From positions 1,771,501 through 1,835,500 of the forward strand of contig NZ_CP137555.1 in NCBI RefSeq assembly GCF_033723955.1: a stretch of DNA of 64,000 nt, given 5' to 3'. Source of the DNA: Microbulbifer pacificus (GTDB lineage Bacteria > Pseudomonadota > Gammaproteobacteria > Pseudomonadales > Cellvibrionaceae). Both the position numbers and the translations under genes were made by a program. The notes below the pieces were generated by a model. That model was not told where the DNA came from, ran no database searches, and saw only the letters and a list, made by a program, of their open reading frames with translations. Below, in pieces: positions 32,332 through 40,902 of this stretch. How positions within the stretch are numbered: position 1 is the first letter of the stretch; the number at the start of each line of letters is the position of its first letter.

Positions 32332-35331
32332 TCAGAATTGTTTGCGAACTGCAAACTTGAAGGTTCGACCGTAAGGGCTCGCTATGGATGGGTCATAGCT
32401 GAGCTCGAGACGGGCCTCGGGCGGATTGGTATCCAGCGCGTTCATCACCGCGAACGACAGCGTGGTATCCCAGGGTTGCAGCTGCAGCGTGTAGTTCAGA
32501 TCCAGCGTCTTGAACGCTTCCACCGGCTGACCGAAGTCAATCAGTGTGCAGCCGTCCGCTGTTGCAGTTGCCACGCTACAACCCATCGGATTGACGCCAG
32601 TCTGAGTTACTGTCGGCCCACGGTTATCGGTGACGCCATCGATGTAGCTGTAGGTTGCACGCAGGATGTGATCGCCATGCTCATATTGTGCGTAGGTCAT
32701 CGCACGCAATTCAGGGATCGAGCCAGGGAAGCGGTCGTAGTTGGCAAAGCCCGCCGCATCATAGGCCTCGGATACCGTTACACCGGCGTACACAAAGTCG
32801 CTCTGGTCGTATTCCAGGATGTAGCTCAGTGTGCTGCTCAACTCCAGCGCGCCACCGGCAATGCCGTCAAAGCGATAGTTGACGCTGGCGTCGATGCCGG
32901 AGGTATTCACCGTCGGGCCGTTGGTCACATCCGAACGCACGCGCTGAATGTCATTTGCCACGGTTACGCCCTGTTCACAGGTGTTGTTGTTGGCAAAGGT
33001 GATCAGGTCACGCAGCGAGTGCGAGCAGTCGACAAACTGGGTACCGCTGCCCACACCCGCCACACCGGTGGCAATGATGTTGGCCGGCACACTGAGAATC
33101 TGGTCTTCGAGTTCGTAGGTCCAGTAATCAATACTGGCGGTCATGCTATCGGTACTGAACAGGGCACCGACGTTATAGGTAAACGCCTGCTCCGGGCCTA
33201 CCGCAGGGTTGCCGAACTGGTCGACGGACTTGAACGCGTTGCCTGCAGCCGCGATACCGGTCAGCCCGGTGCGGCCGCTGTTGGCACGGTTGCCAGGGGT
33301 CGGGCCGCGGAAGGTGGTACCGGCGGAGCCACGCAGGGCCAGCCAGTCGTTCGCCTGCCACTTGGCAGATATTTTCGGGTTGGTGGTGGAACCGGTCTGG
33401 CCGCCGTAGTCTTCAAAGCGGATCGCCGCCTGAACATTGATGTCGTCGGTGAGCGGCAGGCTCAGTTCCGCGAACGCGGCATAAACGTTCTCATCCAAAC
33501 GGCTCGGCACCGTTTGCCCCTGGAAGATGAATGGGCCAGTGGGGAATGCACAATTTGTCTGTCCCGGTGTCGGGCAGGGGGTAATGAGCGCGTTGGAGCT
33601 GTCATTGAGTGGATCGTAGGCGTAATCCAGGCCGCGGTACTGACCACCTACCGCATATTCGACTTCACCACCGGAAAGCTCAAATCCGGTTGCGCCGCTC
33701 ACCACCGCATCCACCACCCAGTAATCGGACTGCGACTCCTGCAGTACGTCGTCGAACAGCCAGGCGTTCAGGGCATTACTGTTCGCATTGGCACTGACGT
33801 AACCCGGGTTCTCCGCGCCGGTAGCCGGATTGGCGGCAACCGCGTTGGAGAAGGGATTGAAATATTCACAACCATTGGCGCCCGGCGTGGTACCGGAGCA
33901 GTTCGGACCACCGAAACCGTTCAGTGCACTTTGCAGGCGGTTGATCAGGATATCGGGGGTGCGAGCGAAGGCGTTGTCCTGCACGTAGGTAGTACTGAAC
34001 TGCCAGTGGAAGTCGTCGCCAATATCTCCATCGAGACCAGCAGATATACGCAGCAGCTCATATTCCCGCTGGGAAGCCGCACCACCAGCGCCGCCGTCGT
34101 TGGGATTTCCGCTCAGTGCAAACGGTCTCCAGAAAGTGAGACCGACAAGGCTGGTGTCTGCAATCTGTTGTGGCGTGTATCCAGCCTGTTCAAGCGCGGT
34201 GACCGCACCGGGGTTGGAAATCGGGGTGGAAAAAACCCCGACACTACCGGGTCCAAACGGACCCTGCAGCGGCGGGTAGCTTGGAGATGAACGCAACGCC
34301 GGTGTATCGTTCGAAGAGTACAGCGTTTCGAAATGGAAACGGGTAGTGTCGGAAAAATTGTAATTGGCTTCGGCGTAAACCTGATAGCGCTCTTCCTCTT
34401 CCACCAGGTTCAAAGCAGAACCGAACGGGAAATAGCACACGGGATAAATCGCGAAATATCCGTCTTCGCCGCCGAGCGCGCCGCAATTTGCATCGCGGGT
34501 CAGACCTGGACCGCTGGGTGTGAAGGACGATGTCAGCGGCAGAATGATGCCGGGATTGCCGAGCGTAGAGTAACTTGTAGGGTTGATATCCCGAGGCTGA
34601 AAGGACCAGTCACGCTCGAGCATGGATAGTTCGGAGCGCTGCTGATAACCGGCGGAGATCAGCACGTTGCCCTTTTCTCCGCTCCAGCCATAAGCCGCGG
34701 AAAAAGTAGTATCACCGTCGGAACCATCGACTGCGCGGTAATCCGCAGAAACATCAAAGCCGTCGAGATCGGTGCGGGTTACAAAGTTGGCCACACCACC
34801 GATGGCGTCAGAACCGTAAGTTGCTGCGGCGCCGTCTTTCAGCACCTCGACCCGGCCGATCGCCGCCAAGGGCAGCATATTGGTATCCACCTGGCCGTAC
34901 TGGAAGCGGCGGCCGTTCAGCAGCACCAGCGTGCGCTCGGGGCCGAGACCGCGCAGGTTGATGGAACCACCGCCGATACGGCCCTGGTTGGCGGCGGGGA
35001 ACTGGTTGGTATCCCCCATCACCGGACCACTCATGGTCATGGACTTGATGATATCCAGCACGGTTGGCGAACCGCGCAGTTTGAGTTCCTCGGCATCGAT
35101 CACGGTAACCGGCAGCGCGGCATCCTCCGGCGTACCGCCGATGTAGGAGCCGGTTACAGTCACTTCTTCGGTAATTCTCTGATCATCGCTTTGAGGGCTT
35201 GCGACCGCCTGCACTGCGCGCTCGCTTTCCAAATCTTCACTCAGGGCAGGCACCGCCATGGAAGCCGCCATCACAGCGCTGCCAATTTTGATCGCCTGAG
35301 CCAGTTTTGATCTCTGCATCCACCGATTCAT
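32332..35331 (-). CDS. TonB-dependent outer-membrane receptor
   Basis: About 999 aa from the ATG at 35331, which follows AGAGGGA; the longer reading to 35391 lacks a signal-like start. After a signal peptide (KIGSAVMAASMAVPALSE), the TonB-box-like stretch EEVTVTGSYI precedes a plug domain with RGSPTVLDIIKSM, RIGGGSINLRGLGPERTLVLLNGRR and VEVLKDGAAATYGSDAIGGVANF. The barrel ends in SPYGRTFKFAVRKQF. The long extracellular loops and this plug type fit import of larger organic substrates. The gene is first in a minus-strand series with E2, esterase and aldehyde dehydrogenase, and its promoter carries paired GntR-type operators, so it is expected to import the cluster's substrate. Confidence 0.92.
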   Translation of the reverse strand: MNRWMQRSKLAQAIKIGSAVMAASMAVPALSEDLESERAVQAVASPQSDDQRITEEVTVTGSYIGGTPEDAALPVTVIDAEELKLRGSPTVLDIIKSMTMSGPVMGDTNQFPAANQGRIGGGSINLRGLGPERTLVLLNGRRFQYGQVDTNMLPLAAIGRVEVLKDGAAATYGSDAIGGVANFVTRTDLDGFDVSADYRAVDGSDGDTTFSAAYGWSGEKGNVLISAGYQQRSELSMLERDWSFQPRDINPTSYSTLGNPGIILPLTSSFTPSGPGLTRDANCGALGGEDGYFAIYPVCYFPFGSALNLVEEEERYQVYAEANYNFSDTTRFHFETLYSSNDTPALRSSPSYPPLQGPFGPGSVGVFSTPISNPGAVTALEQAGYTPQQIADTSLVGLTFWRPFALSGNPNDGGAGGAASQREYELLRISAGLDGDIGDDFHWQFSTTYVQDNAFARTPDILINRLQSALNGFGGPNCSGTTPGANGCEYFNPFSNAVAANPATGAENPGYVSANANSNALNAWLFDDVLQESQSDYWVVDAVVSGATGFELSGGEVEYAVGGQYRGLDYAYDPLNDSSNALITPCPTPGQTNCAFPTGPFIFQGQTVPSRLDENVYAAFAELSLPLTDDINVQAAIRFEDYGGQTGSTTNPKISAKWQANDWLALRGSAGTTFRGPTPGNRANSGRTGLTGIAAAGNAFKSVDQFGNPAVGPEQAFTYNVGALFSTDSMTASIDYWTYELEDQILSVPANIIATGVAGVGSGTQFVDCSHSLRDLITFANNNTCEQGVTVANDIQRVRSDVTNGPTVNTSGIDASVNYRFDGIAGGALELSSTLSYILEYDQSDFVYAGVTVSEAYDAAGFANYDRFPGSIPELRAMTYAQYEHGDHILRATYSYIDGVTDNRGPTVTQTGVNPMGCSVATATADGCTLIDFGQPVEAFKTLDLNYTLQLQPWDTTLSFAVMNALDTNPPEARLELSYDPSIASPYGRTFKFAVRKQF

Positions 35332-35443
35332 ATCAGTCCCTCTTTGGTGGCCGGTGCTATCCGGCTGTTTATTATTCGAGTACTGCACCATGCAAACTTT
35401 TTGCAGGGCCTATGTGTCTCACACCCCAACCGCGACTGTCAAG

Positions 35444-35459
35444 CAATTGGATACAATCA
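35444..35459. promoter_or_regulatory. GntR-type operator, site 1 of receptor promoter
   Basis: CAATTGGATACAATCA, a near palindrome matching the GTATAC-centred sites at 39407 and 39480. It directly follows TGTCAAG, whose complement gives a minus-strand TTGACA -35 candidate at 35437-35442. The flank CTGTCAAGCAAT and a GTCTCACA block 21 bases away are shared with the transporter promoter at 39379-39410. Confidence 0.65.
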
Positions 35460-35516
35460 TTTTTCTACTGGTGTAAAAACCGCAAACTTAGCGCCAAAAA
35501 CACCTGCCAATAGACG

Positions 35517-35532
35517 CGATTGGATACATTCA
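35517..35532. promoter_or_regulatory. GntR-type operator, site 2 of receptor promoter
   Basis: CGATTGGATACATTCA, a second copy of the site, exactly 73 bases from the first. The transporter promoter has the same 73-base spacing. Seven helical turns would place two dimers on the same DNA face, consistent with looping or cooperative binding by the GntR protein at 40198-40887. Confidence 0.6.
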
Positions 35533-35627
35533 TTCGGGTTGGAAAAATTTCCCGCACACAGCCGTGCTCACCTCACGAGAAGTGGCCAAGGCTCTGTTTT
35601 GTGGAATATCGATCTAGTGCGCACTAC

Positions 35628-35656
35628 GAAAGTCCGGGGATCCGTCCCGGACTTTC
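35628..35656 (-). terminator. Perfect hairpin downstream of the E1 gene
   Basis: GAAAGTCCGGG (35628-35638) pairs perfectly with CCCGGACTTTC (35646-35656), with a 7-base loop, 12 bases after the E1 stop codon. It is a likely terminator of the transporter-E1 transcript, although the minus-strand T-run is only the TTTC within the stem. Confidence 0.5.
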
Positions 35657-35667
35657 ACACGCAGGCT

Positions 35668-37851
35668 TCAGCACAGCTCCAGTGCGCGCTCCGCCAGTAG
35701 CGATCGTATACCGCGCTCCACATCGGCAGCGGCAGCGCAGGAAGCCTGCTCCAGCACTTTGGATACACTGGGGCTTGCCTCACCGCCATGCACACGCTGG
35801 ATCGGCGCATCCAGCAGATCGAAATAACGGCTCTGAATCTGGTCGGCAAGGAAGCCCCCGTAGGAAGTGCCGATCGACCCCTGCTCCACAATCAGTACAT
35901 TGCCGGTTTTTTCGATGGAGGCGCCGATGGTGTCCCAGTCGAGCCCGGCGCGGTCCAGACTGCGCAGGTCGATGACCTCGGCATCGATGCCCAGGCGCTC
36001 CACTGCGTCACTCACCACCTGTACCATCGACAGGTAGGTGAGAATCGTCATCGCCGCGCCGTGACGCACCACCCTGGCCTTGCCGAGGGGGATGAAATAA
36101 TCGAGGTCATCTTCCGGCGCCGGGCCGCGCGCGCTGTACAGATCCACGTGTTCAATGACCAACACAGGATCCTTGCATTTAAGTGCGCTGTTCATCAGGC
36201 CCACATAATCAAACGGTGTTGACGGCGCTACGATCCGCCAACCCACTGAAGTAGCAAAAATGCCCGCGGGATCCATACAATGCTGCGAACCGTAACCGGT
36301 CCCCATCGCCACCTTGGTGCGCAGCACCAGCGGCATAGCATTTTCACCACCGAACATATGGCGGGCCTTGGCAATCTGGTTGAACACCTGGTCCGCCGCT
36401 ACCCACATAAAATCCGGATACATGAATTCCACCACCGGCACATAGCGACCGTCTGCCGCCAATCCGCCGGCGAGGCCAACGAAGGCATTTTCGGAAATCG
36501 GCGTACCCAGCACGCGCTCGGGAAAGGCGTCGGACAAACCGCGGGTCGCACCGTTGGTTCCGCCCTTAAGCCGGTGCACGTCCTCGCCCATCACCACGAT
36601 GCGCTCATCTTCCTGCATCCGGCGCATCATCACGTCGGCCACTACATCGACGAATCGCCCGTCCACCACCTTGCCGGAAAACGTTTCCAGCTCTTCGGTG
36701 CGCACACCCTGCAGCTCGGACAAGTCACCGCGAATACCGTAGTCGCGGAAATCCGGGGACGGCCACAACTCCGGTTTAATGCGCGCTTTACCATCTGCGC
36801 GCTCGAGAAACTCTTCGGCGACGTCGTCCATCAGTTGCGACGCACGTCGGCGCAGCTCGGCGCATTCATCTGCGCTCACCAGGCCTCGCCCGATCAATTC
36901 CACCTCCACTCGATCGATCGGGTCGCGCGCGCGCCACGCCTCCTCTTCGGACTTCGAACGGTAGCCAAAAGCGCTACCCGGCAGAGGACCGCTCTGATGG
37001 AAGTAGCGGTAGACATCGGCCTCAATAATCGCCGGGCCACCACCGGAACGCATCACCGTCAGCGCCTGCTGCGAGGCCTGGTACACGGCGAGAGGATCCA
37101 TGCCGTCGATGCGCCACGAGGGGATACCAAATGCACTGCCGCGGGAAGACAGCCGGGTTTCCGCGGTAGACTCTTCCACGGTTGTGGACACCGCATAGCG
37201 GTTGTTCTCGATAAAGAAACACACCGGCAACTTCCACGCCGCTGCCAGGTTCATGGTTTCCAGTACCGAGCCGATATTCACAGCACCGTCACCGAAGTAA
37301 GTAAACACAGCATTGCCGTTTTGTGAGTGACGGTGTGCCCACGCAGAGCCCGCAGCAAATGGAACACCGCCGCCGACAATGGCATTGGTACCGAGGTTGC
37401 CCGCTTCCTGCCAGCGCAGATGCATGGAGCCGCCGCGCCCTTTGCAGTACCCCTGCGACAACCCCATGATTTCCGCCAGTGTGTGATGCACCACTTCGCG
37501 GATATCTTCAGCAAACGCCTGTCGCGGGGAAATGCCTTCCGGACGAATGAAGTGCAGGGACTTGGCGAGAAACTGATGGTGCGCGCGGTGTGAACCGTTG
37601 ATCTGGTCACCCGCCACCATGGCCAGTGCAGAGCCCACCGCACCGCCTTCCTGTCCGATTGCCGAATGCGCCGGGCCGTGCACCAGGCCGGCGCCGGCAA
37701 GCGCCAACACTTTTTCCTCGAACGCGCGAATAAGCACCATGGAACTCAGCATGCTCTCGAGCAACACCGGGTTTGCCTCTGACCAGTCCGATTCCGTGGT
37801 TGCCAGTTCAATCCAGGGTGATTTTATTTTTAGCTTTTTATCAGTTGGCAT
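35668..37851 (-). CDS. Fused 2-oxo acid dehydrogenase E1 (alpha plus beta), thiamine-dependent
   Basis: A 727-aa fusion of the two E1 subunits. The alpha half (residues about 30-370) contains the thiamine diphosphate motif from GDG (187-189) to ENN (215-217). The beta half (about 390-727) starts at FVDVVADVMMRRMQEDERIVVMGEDV and has the transketolase-type pyrimidine-binding and C-terminal domains. It decarboxylates a 2-oxo acid and passes the acyl group to E2-lipoyl. Fused alpha-beta E1 proteins occur among acetoin and branched-chain type enzymes; the substrate here is unknown. It lies 42 bases downstream of the MFS transporter gene, so they are probably co-transcribed. Its E2 partner is in the neighbouring operon with the same operator pair. 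Confidence 0.9.
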   Translation of the reverse strand: MPTDKKLKIKSPWIELATTESDWSEANPVLLESMLSSMVLIRAFEEKVLALAGAGLVHGPAHSAIGQEGGAVGSALAMVAGDQINGSHRAHHQFLAKSLHFIRPEGISPRQAFAEDIREVVHHTLAEIMGLSQGYCKGRGGSMHLRWQEAGNLGTNAIVGGGVPFAAGSAWAHRHSQNGNAVFTYFGDGAVNIGSVLETMNLAAAWKLPVCFFIENNRYAVSTTVEESTAETRLSSRGSAFGIPSWRIDGMDPLAVYQASQQALTVMRSGGGPAIIEADVYRYFHQSGPLPGSAFGYRSKSEEEAWRARDPIDRVEVELIGRGLVSADECAELRRRASQLMDDVAEEFLERADGKARIKPELWPSPDFRDYGIRGDLSELQGVRTEELETFSGKVVDGRFVDVVADVMMRRMQEDERIVVMGEDVHRLKGGTNGATRGLSDAFPERVLGTPISENAFVGLAGGLAADGRYVPVVEFMYPDFMWVAADQVFNQIAKARHMFGGENAMPLVLRTKVAMGTGYGSQHCMDPAGIFATSVGWRIVAPSTPFDYVGLMNSALKCKDPVLVIEHVDLYSARGPAPEDDLDYFIPLGKARVVRHGAAMTILTYLSMVQVVSDAVERLGIDAEVIDLRSLDRAGLDWDTIGASIEKTGNVLIVEQGSIGTSYGGFLADQIQSRYFDLLDAPIQRVHGGEASPSVSKVLEQASCAAAADVERGIRSLLAERALELC

Positions 37852-37893
37852 TGTTTAAATCCGTACTTGATTCCTGCAATTCGTGCGCTTTGA

Positions 37894-39300
37894 TTAAGCG
37901 ATGTTTTTCTTGCTCCAACCCATATGGCGGGCGGCGATAAAATAGTGAGCAGCCGCCCAGATAAAGATAAGTAACACCATCACAATGCCATTTCTGGTAC
38001 CTATGGCACTGGCGTCATGGCAGGCCTCGCGCAGAGCGCCAGTGGCATCCTGTGGCGCTATGCCACCCGGGCAGCTGGAAATGAAGTCGCCAAAACCCAA
38101 ACCGGAAAACTGTGCCTGGGTGGCAAAATCAATCACGAGCCCGGTGAAATAAGGGCCGATACCAAGACCGACCAGGTTCACCACCACAAAGAACAGCGCA
38201 GTGGCGGTCGCACGCATGCGCGGCGTTGCCAGGTTGTGCATAACCCCCAGCGTCGGGCCGATATACGCGTAGTGGAAAAGACCGGGAATCAGCATGCACC
38301 ACACGGCGAACATCCAGCTGTCGCGGGTGAAGGCAAAAATATAGGCGGGAGTTGCGATCAATAACCCGATCGCCGGCAGCAGGGCATACCAGCTGAGATG
38401 TCGCTTGCCAGACCAGTCACTCAGCACGCCGCCAAGCACCGTACCGATACCGGCAGACACGCCGCCGATCAGGCCAAATGCGAGGCCGAGTTCGGCGTAG
38501 CCGAGGTCGAACATACGGATGAAAAAAACCTGGGCAAAGGTGCCGGTACCGTAACCGACAAAGCCAACCAGCGTCGCACCGATGGTGATGTGAAAAAACG
38601 CTTTATTGCCAAACAAGTGCCGCGCTGTTTCACCAATAGACGGCGGCGCTTCTTTCGCCGCAGCAACCGATTGATCTGCACTGCCACGCACCGGCTCGCG
38701 TGCCACCAGCTGGAATATCAGTGCCAGCAATACACCTGGCAGCCCAACCACCACCATCGCCACGCGCCAATTGAAATTTTCGGTGAGCCAGCCGCCGCTT
38801 ACCGCACCGATCATCACACCCAGCGGTATACCAATGGAGTACACCGCCAGTGCCGTAGCGCGCTGCTTGGCACCGTACATATCGGAAATCAATGAATGCG
38901 CCGGAGGCGTGCATCCCGCCTCACCGATACCCACCCCGACCCGGGCCAGAAATAGCTGGAAAAAATTTTGCGCGGCGCCGCAAAGGGCCGTCATCGCCGA
39001 CCAGACCGTCAAGCACACAGAAATAAGCGTGACCCGATTGACCCGTTCAGACAAGCGCGCAAGTGGAATCCCGAGGGCGGTATAGAAGAGTGCGAAGGCC
39101 AGCCCCTGCAATAACCCCAACTGGGCATCACTGATCTGCAGGTCGATTTTGATGGCCTGGCCGAGTGTGGCCAGGATCGAACGATCCACGAAATTGCTGG
39201 TGTAAATCAGCAGCAGTAGCACCAGCATGGTTTTGCGGCGGCTGTTTGCTTTCTCTTCGACCTCGGGCATGACGGCAGGATTACCGGTGATTTCGGACAT
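37894..39300 (-). CDS. MFS transporter, spinster-like
   Basis: A roughly 468-aa inner-membrane protein from the ATG at 39300, which has GAGAGG 5 bases before it. It has about twelve hydrophobic segments. Characteristic stretches are YTSNFVDRSILATLGQ in helix 1 and LARVGVGIGEAGCTPPAHSLISDMYGAKQRATALA, typical of the spinster-like MFS group common in sphingomonads and marine gammaproteobacteria beside TonB receptors. It probably moves the imported substrate, or its acid product, from periplasm to cytoplasm. It is first in the unit transporter then fused E1, and its promoter carries paired GntR-type operators. Confidence 0.87.
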   Translation of the reverse strand: MSEITGNPAVMPEVEEKANSRRKTMLVLLLLIYTSNFVDRSILATLGQAIKIDLQISDAQLGLLQGLAFALFYTALGIPLARLSERVNRVTLISVCLTVWSAMTALCGAAQNFFQLFLARVGVGIGEAGCTPPAHSLISDMYGAKQRATALAVYSIGIPLGVMIGAVSGGWLTENFNWRVAMVVVGLPGVLLALIFQLVAREPVRGSADQSVAAAKEAPPSIGETARHLFGNKAFFHITIGATLVGFVGYGTGTFAQVFFIRMFDLGYAELGLAFGLIGGVSAGIGTVLGGVLSDWSGKRHLSWYALLPAIGLLIATPAYIFAFTRDSWMFAVWCMLIPGLFHYAYIGPTLGVMHNLATPRMRATATALFFVVVNLVGLGIGPYFTGLVIDFATQAQFSGLGFGDFISSCPGGIAPQDATGALREACHDASAIGTRNGIVMVLLIFIWAAAHYFIAARHMGWSKKNIA

Positions 39301-39406
39301 GTGCACCTCTCATCGACTGGAAAACCACCGGCTGTTTTTATGATCTGCTACCGGGGCCCTAAACACACGACACTATAAGTCTCACAGGCCGGCGCCTGCT
39401 GTCAAG

Positions 39407-39422
39407 CAATCGTATACAATTG
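39407..39422. promoter_or_regulatory. GntR-type operator, site 1 of transporter/VOC divergent promoter
   Basis: CAATCGTATACAATTG, an almost perfect palindrome centred on GTATAC. It follows TGTCAAG (minus-strand TTGACA candidate at 39400-39405), with the same CTGTCAAGCAAT flank as the receptor promoter. It is positioned to block transcription of the MFS-E1 unit. Confidence 0.72.
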
Positions 39423-39479
39423 AAAAGCAAAACCTTGCATTTAGGTGATTTAAACGCTTAAATCATCCGAGCAAGCAAA

Positions 39480-39495
39480 CGATTGTATACGATTG
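39480..39495. promoter_or_regulatory. GntR-type operator, site 2 of transporter/VOC divergent promoter
   Basis: CGATTGTATACGATTG, 73 bases from site 1 and 12 bases before the probable VOC start at 39507. It is the best match to the site consensus ATTGTATACGATTG and would overlap the start region of the plus-strand transcript. Confidence 0.7.
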
Positions 39496-39506
39496 AGCGA
39501 AAAACC

Positions 39507-40067
39507 ATGAAAACACAGACCACTGTACTGGAGCGCCGCGGGTTACCCGGGCTACGCGGCACGGAACACATCGGTTTTACCGTGCCCGATATCGAGGCAG
39601 CGAGCCGCTTCTTTGTCGATATCATTGGCTGTGAACAGATTTATGAACTGGGCCCAATGGGCGATGACAGCGGCGACTGGATGACACGGCAGCTCAACGT
39701 GCCGGCCCGTTCGCAAATCAAGAGCCTGAGGTTTTTCCGCTGTGGCCACGGCCCCAATTTCGAATTATTCGAGTACCAGGCCCCGGACCAGAAGATGGAA
39801 CCACCGCGTAACTGCGATGTGGGCGGACACCATCTCGCGTTTTACGTCGACGATTTTGATACCGCTCTGGAATATTTGCGCCAACAGAACGTTACCATTC
39901 TCGGTGAGCCGGTAGTGAGGGCAGAAGGTGCGAGCGCCGGGCAAACATGGGTGTATTTCCTTACCCCCTGGGGCATGCAGCTGGAATTGGTCAGCTTTCC
40001 AAACGGAAAGGGCTATGAGAAACTCAGCGAGCGCCATTTATGGCACCCCGCAACCCCCGAGGCGTAA
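39507..40067 (+). CDS. VOC-family (glyoxalase/dioxygenase fold) protein
   Basis: About 186 aa from the ATG at 39507; the longer reading from 39483 would begin inside an operator. Two paired VOC half-domains are visible: GTEHIGFTVPDIEAASRFFVDIIG and GGHHLAFYVDDFDTALEYLRQQNV. Metal-ligand candidates are the first His (EHIGF), His in HHLAF and Glu in the C-terminal MQLELVSF. The C-terminal part (TWVYFLTPWGMQLELVSFPNG) is typical of dioxygenase- or isomerase-like members. It diverges from the MFS-E1 unit, shares its operator region, and is followed by the GntR regulator gene. The reaction is unknown; it may provide the 2-oxo acid used by E1. Confidence 0.82.
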   Translation: MKTQTTVLERRGLPGLRGTEHIGFTVPDIEAASRFFVDIIGCEQIYELGPMGDDSGDWMTRQLNVPARSQIKSLRFFRCGHGPNFELFEYQAPDQKMEPPRNCDVGGHHLAFYVDDFDTALEYLRQQNVTILGEPVVRAEGASAGQTWVYFLTPWGMQLELVSFPNGKGYEKLSERHLWHPATPEA

Positions 40068-40197
40068 GTTCCAGACTCCACAGTGGACCCGCCCTCTTGC
40101 CCTGGGTAACTCCAATTTAATTTTCCCGCATTACCAGGCGCGCAACCCTGCGACTGTTTGCGGGAAACACGCGAATCAACTGAACAGGTCCTAAAAC

Positions 40198-40887
40198 TTG
40201 GAAAGCGTAGCCAACAAAAAACGCACAAAGAAAACCTCTGACAGTGCGCTCGTCGGTCACCGCGTTACCGAACAGATTCGGGATCTTATCCTGTCCAATG
40301 AATTGCCCCCGGGCAGCCGCATTTCACAGGAGTCACTGGCGGAACGTTTTGGTACCAGCCGCATCCCGGTACGCGATGCGCTCAATCGCCTCGAGAGCGA
40401 TGGCCTGGTGGTACTAAAACCCAGTAGCGGCGCCTGGGTCGCCAAACTGGATTTCGACGAGTGTGTTGAAATTTACAAAATTCGCGAGCGCATTGAACCG
40501 CTTGCGCTGAGTGAATCCGCCAAGAAAATGACCGATGAAGACATTAACCATTTGCAGGATTTGGTGGAACAGATGGAGGTCGCACAGGATACGGAAACCT
40601 TCCTGAAACTTGATCGCGAATTTCACCTCGCCAGTTACCGCGCCTCCAATATGGACCTGTTGAATGAGATGGTGCACCGCTTTTGGAACACCACCCAGCA
40701 GTACCGCCGTGCCTTTACCGAAATCATCGGTAACGAAGGCGCTTGGGTGATCCATGCAGAACACCGCCTGATGATCGAAGCATTGCGGCGCCGGGATTCC
40801 GAGGGCGCAAGCCAAATGCTGCACGAACATATTCGTCGCACCCGCATCAAGCTGGAAGAACACTCGGAAGTGTTTAACGAAAAATAA
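40198..40887 (+). CDS. GntR-family (FadR/FCD) transcriptional regulator
   Basis: A 229-aa regulator starting at the TTG at 40198 by default; the ribosome site is weak and the first residues are uncertain. Residues about 20-85 form the GntR winged helix (QESLAERFGTSRIPVRDALNRLESDGLVVLKPSSGAWV). Residues about 95-220 are an FCD domain with metal/ligand candidates in LDREFHLASY and HAEHRLMIEALRR. FadR-group regulators bind short palindromes of the TNGTATACNA type, which matches the four sites found at the two minus-strand promoters of this cluster. It is therefore the likely repressor of the whole cluster, released by a carboxylic-acid intermediate. Confidence 0.88.
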   Translation: MESVANKKRTKKTSDSALVGHRVTEQIRDLILSNELPPGSRISQESLAERFGTSRIPVRDALNRLESDGLVVLKPSSGAWVAKLDFDECVEIYKIRERIEPLALSESAKKMTDEDINHLQDLVEQMEVAQDTETFLKLDREFHLASYRASNMDLLNEMVHRFWNTTQQYRRAFTEIIGNEGAWVIHAEHRLMIEALRRRDSEGASQMLHEHIRRTRIKLEEHSEVFNEK

Positions 40888-40902
40888 TAAAAACCCTCAT
40901 TA

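Noticed and set aside
32290..34290. 666-codon open frame opposite the TonB receptor gene
   Set aside because: It lies entirely antisense to a clear receptor, lacks a ribosome site, signal or recognisable domain, and is typical of long shadow frames in GC-rich DNA.
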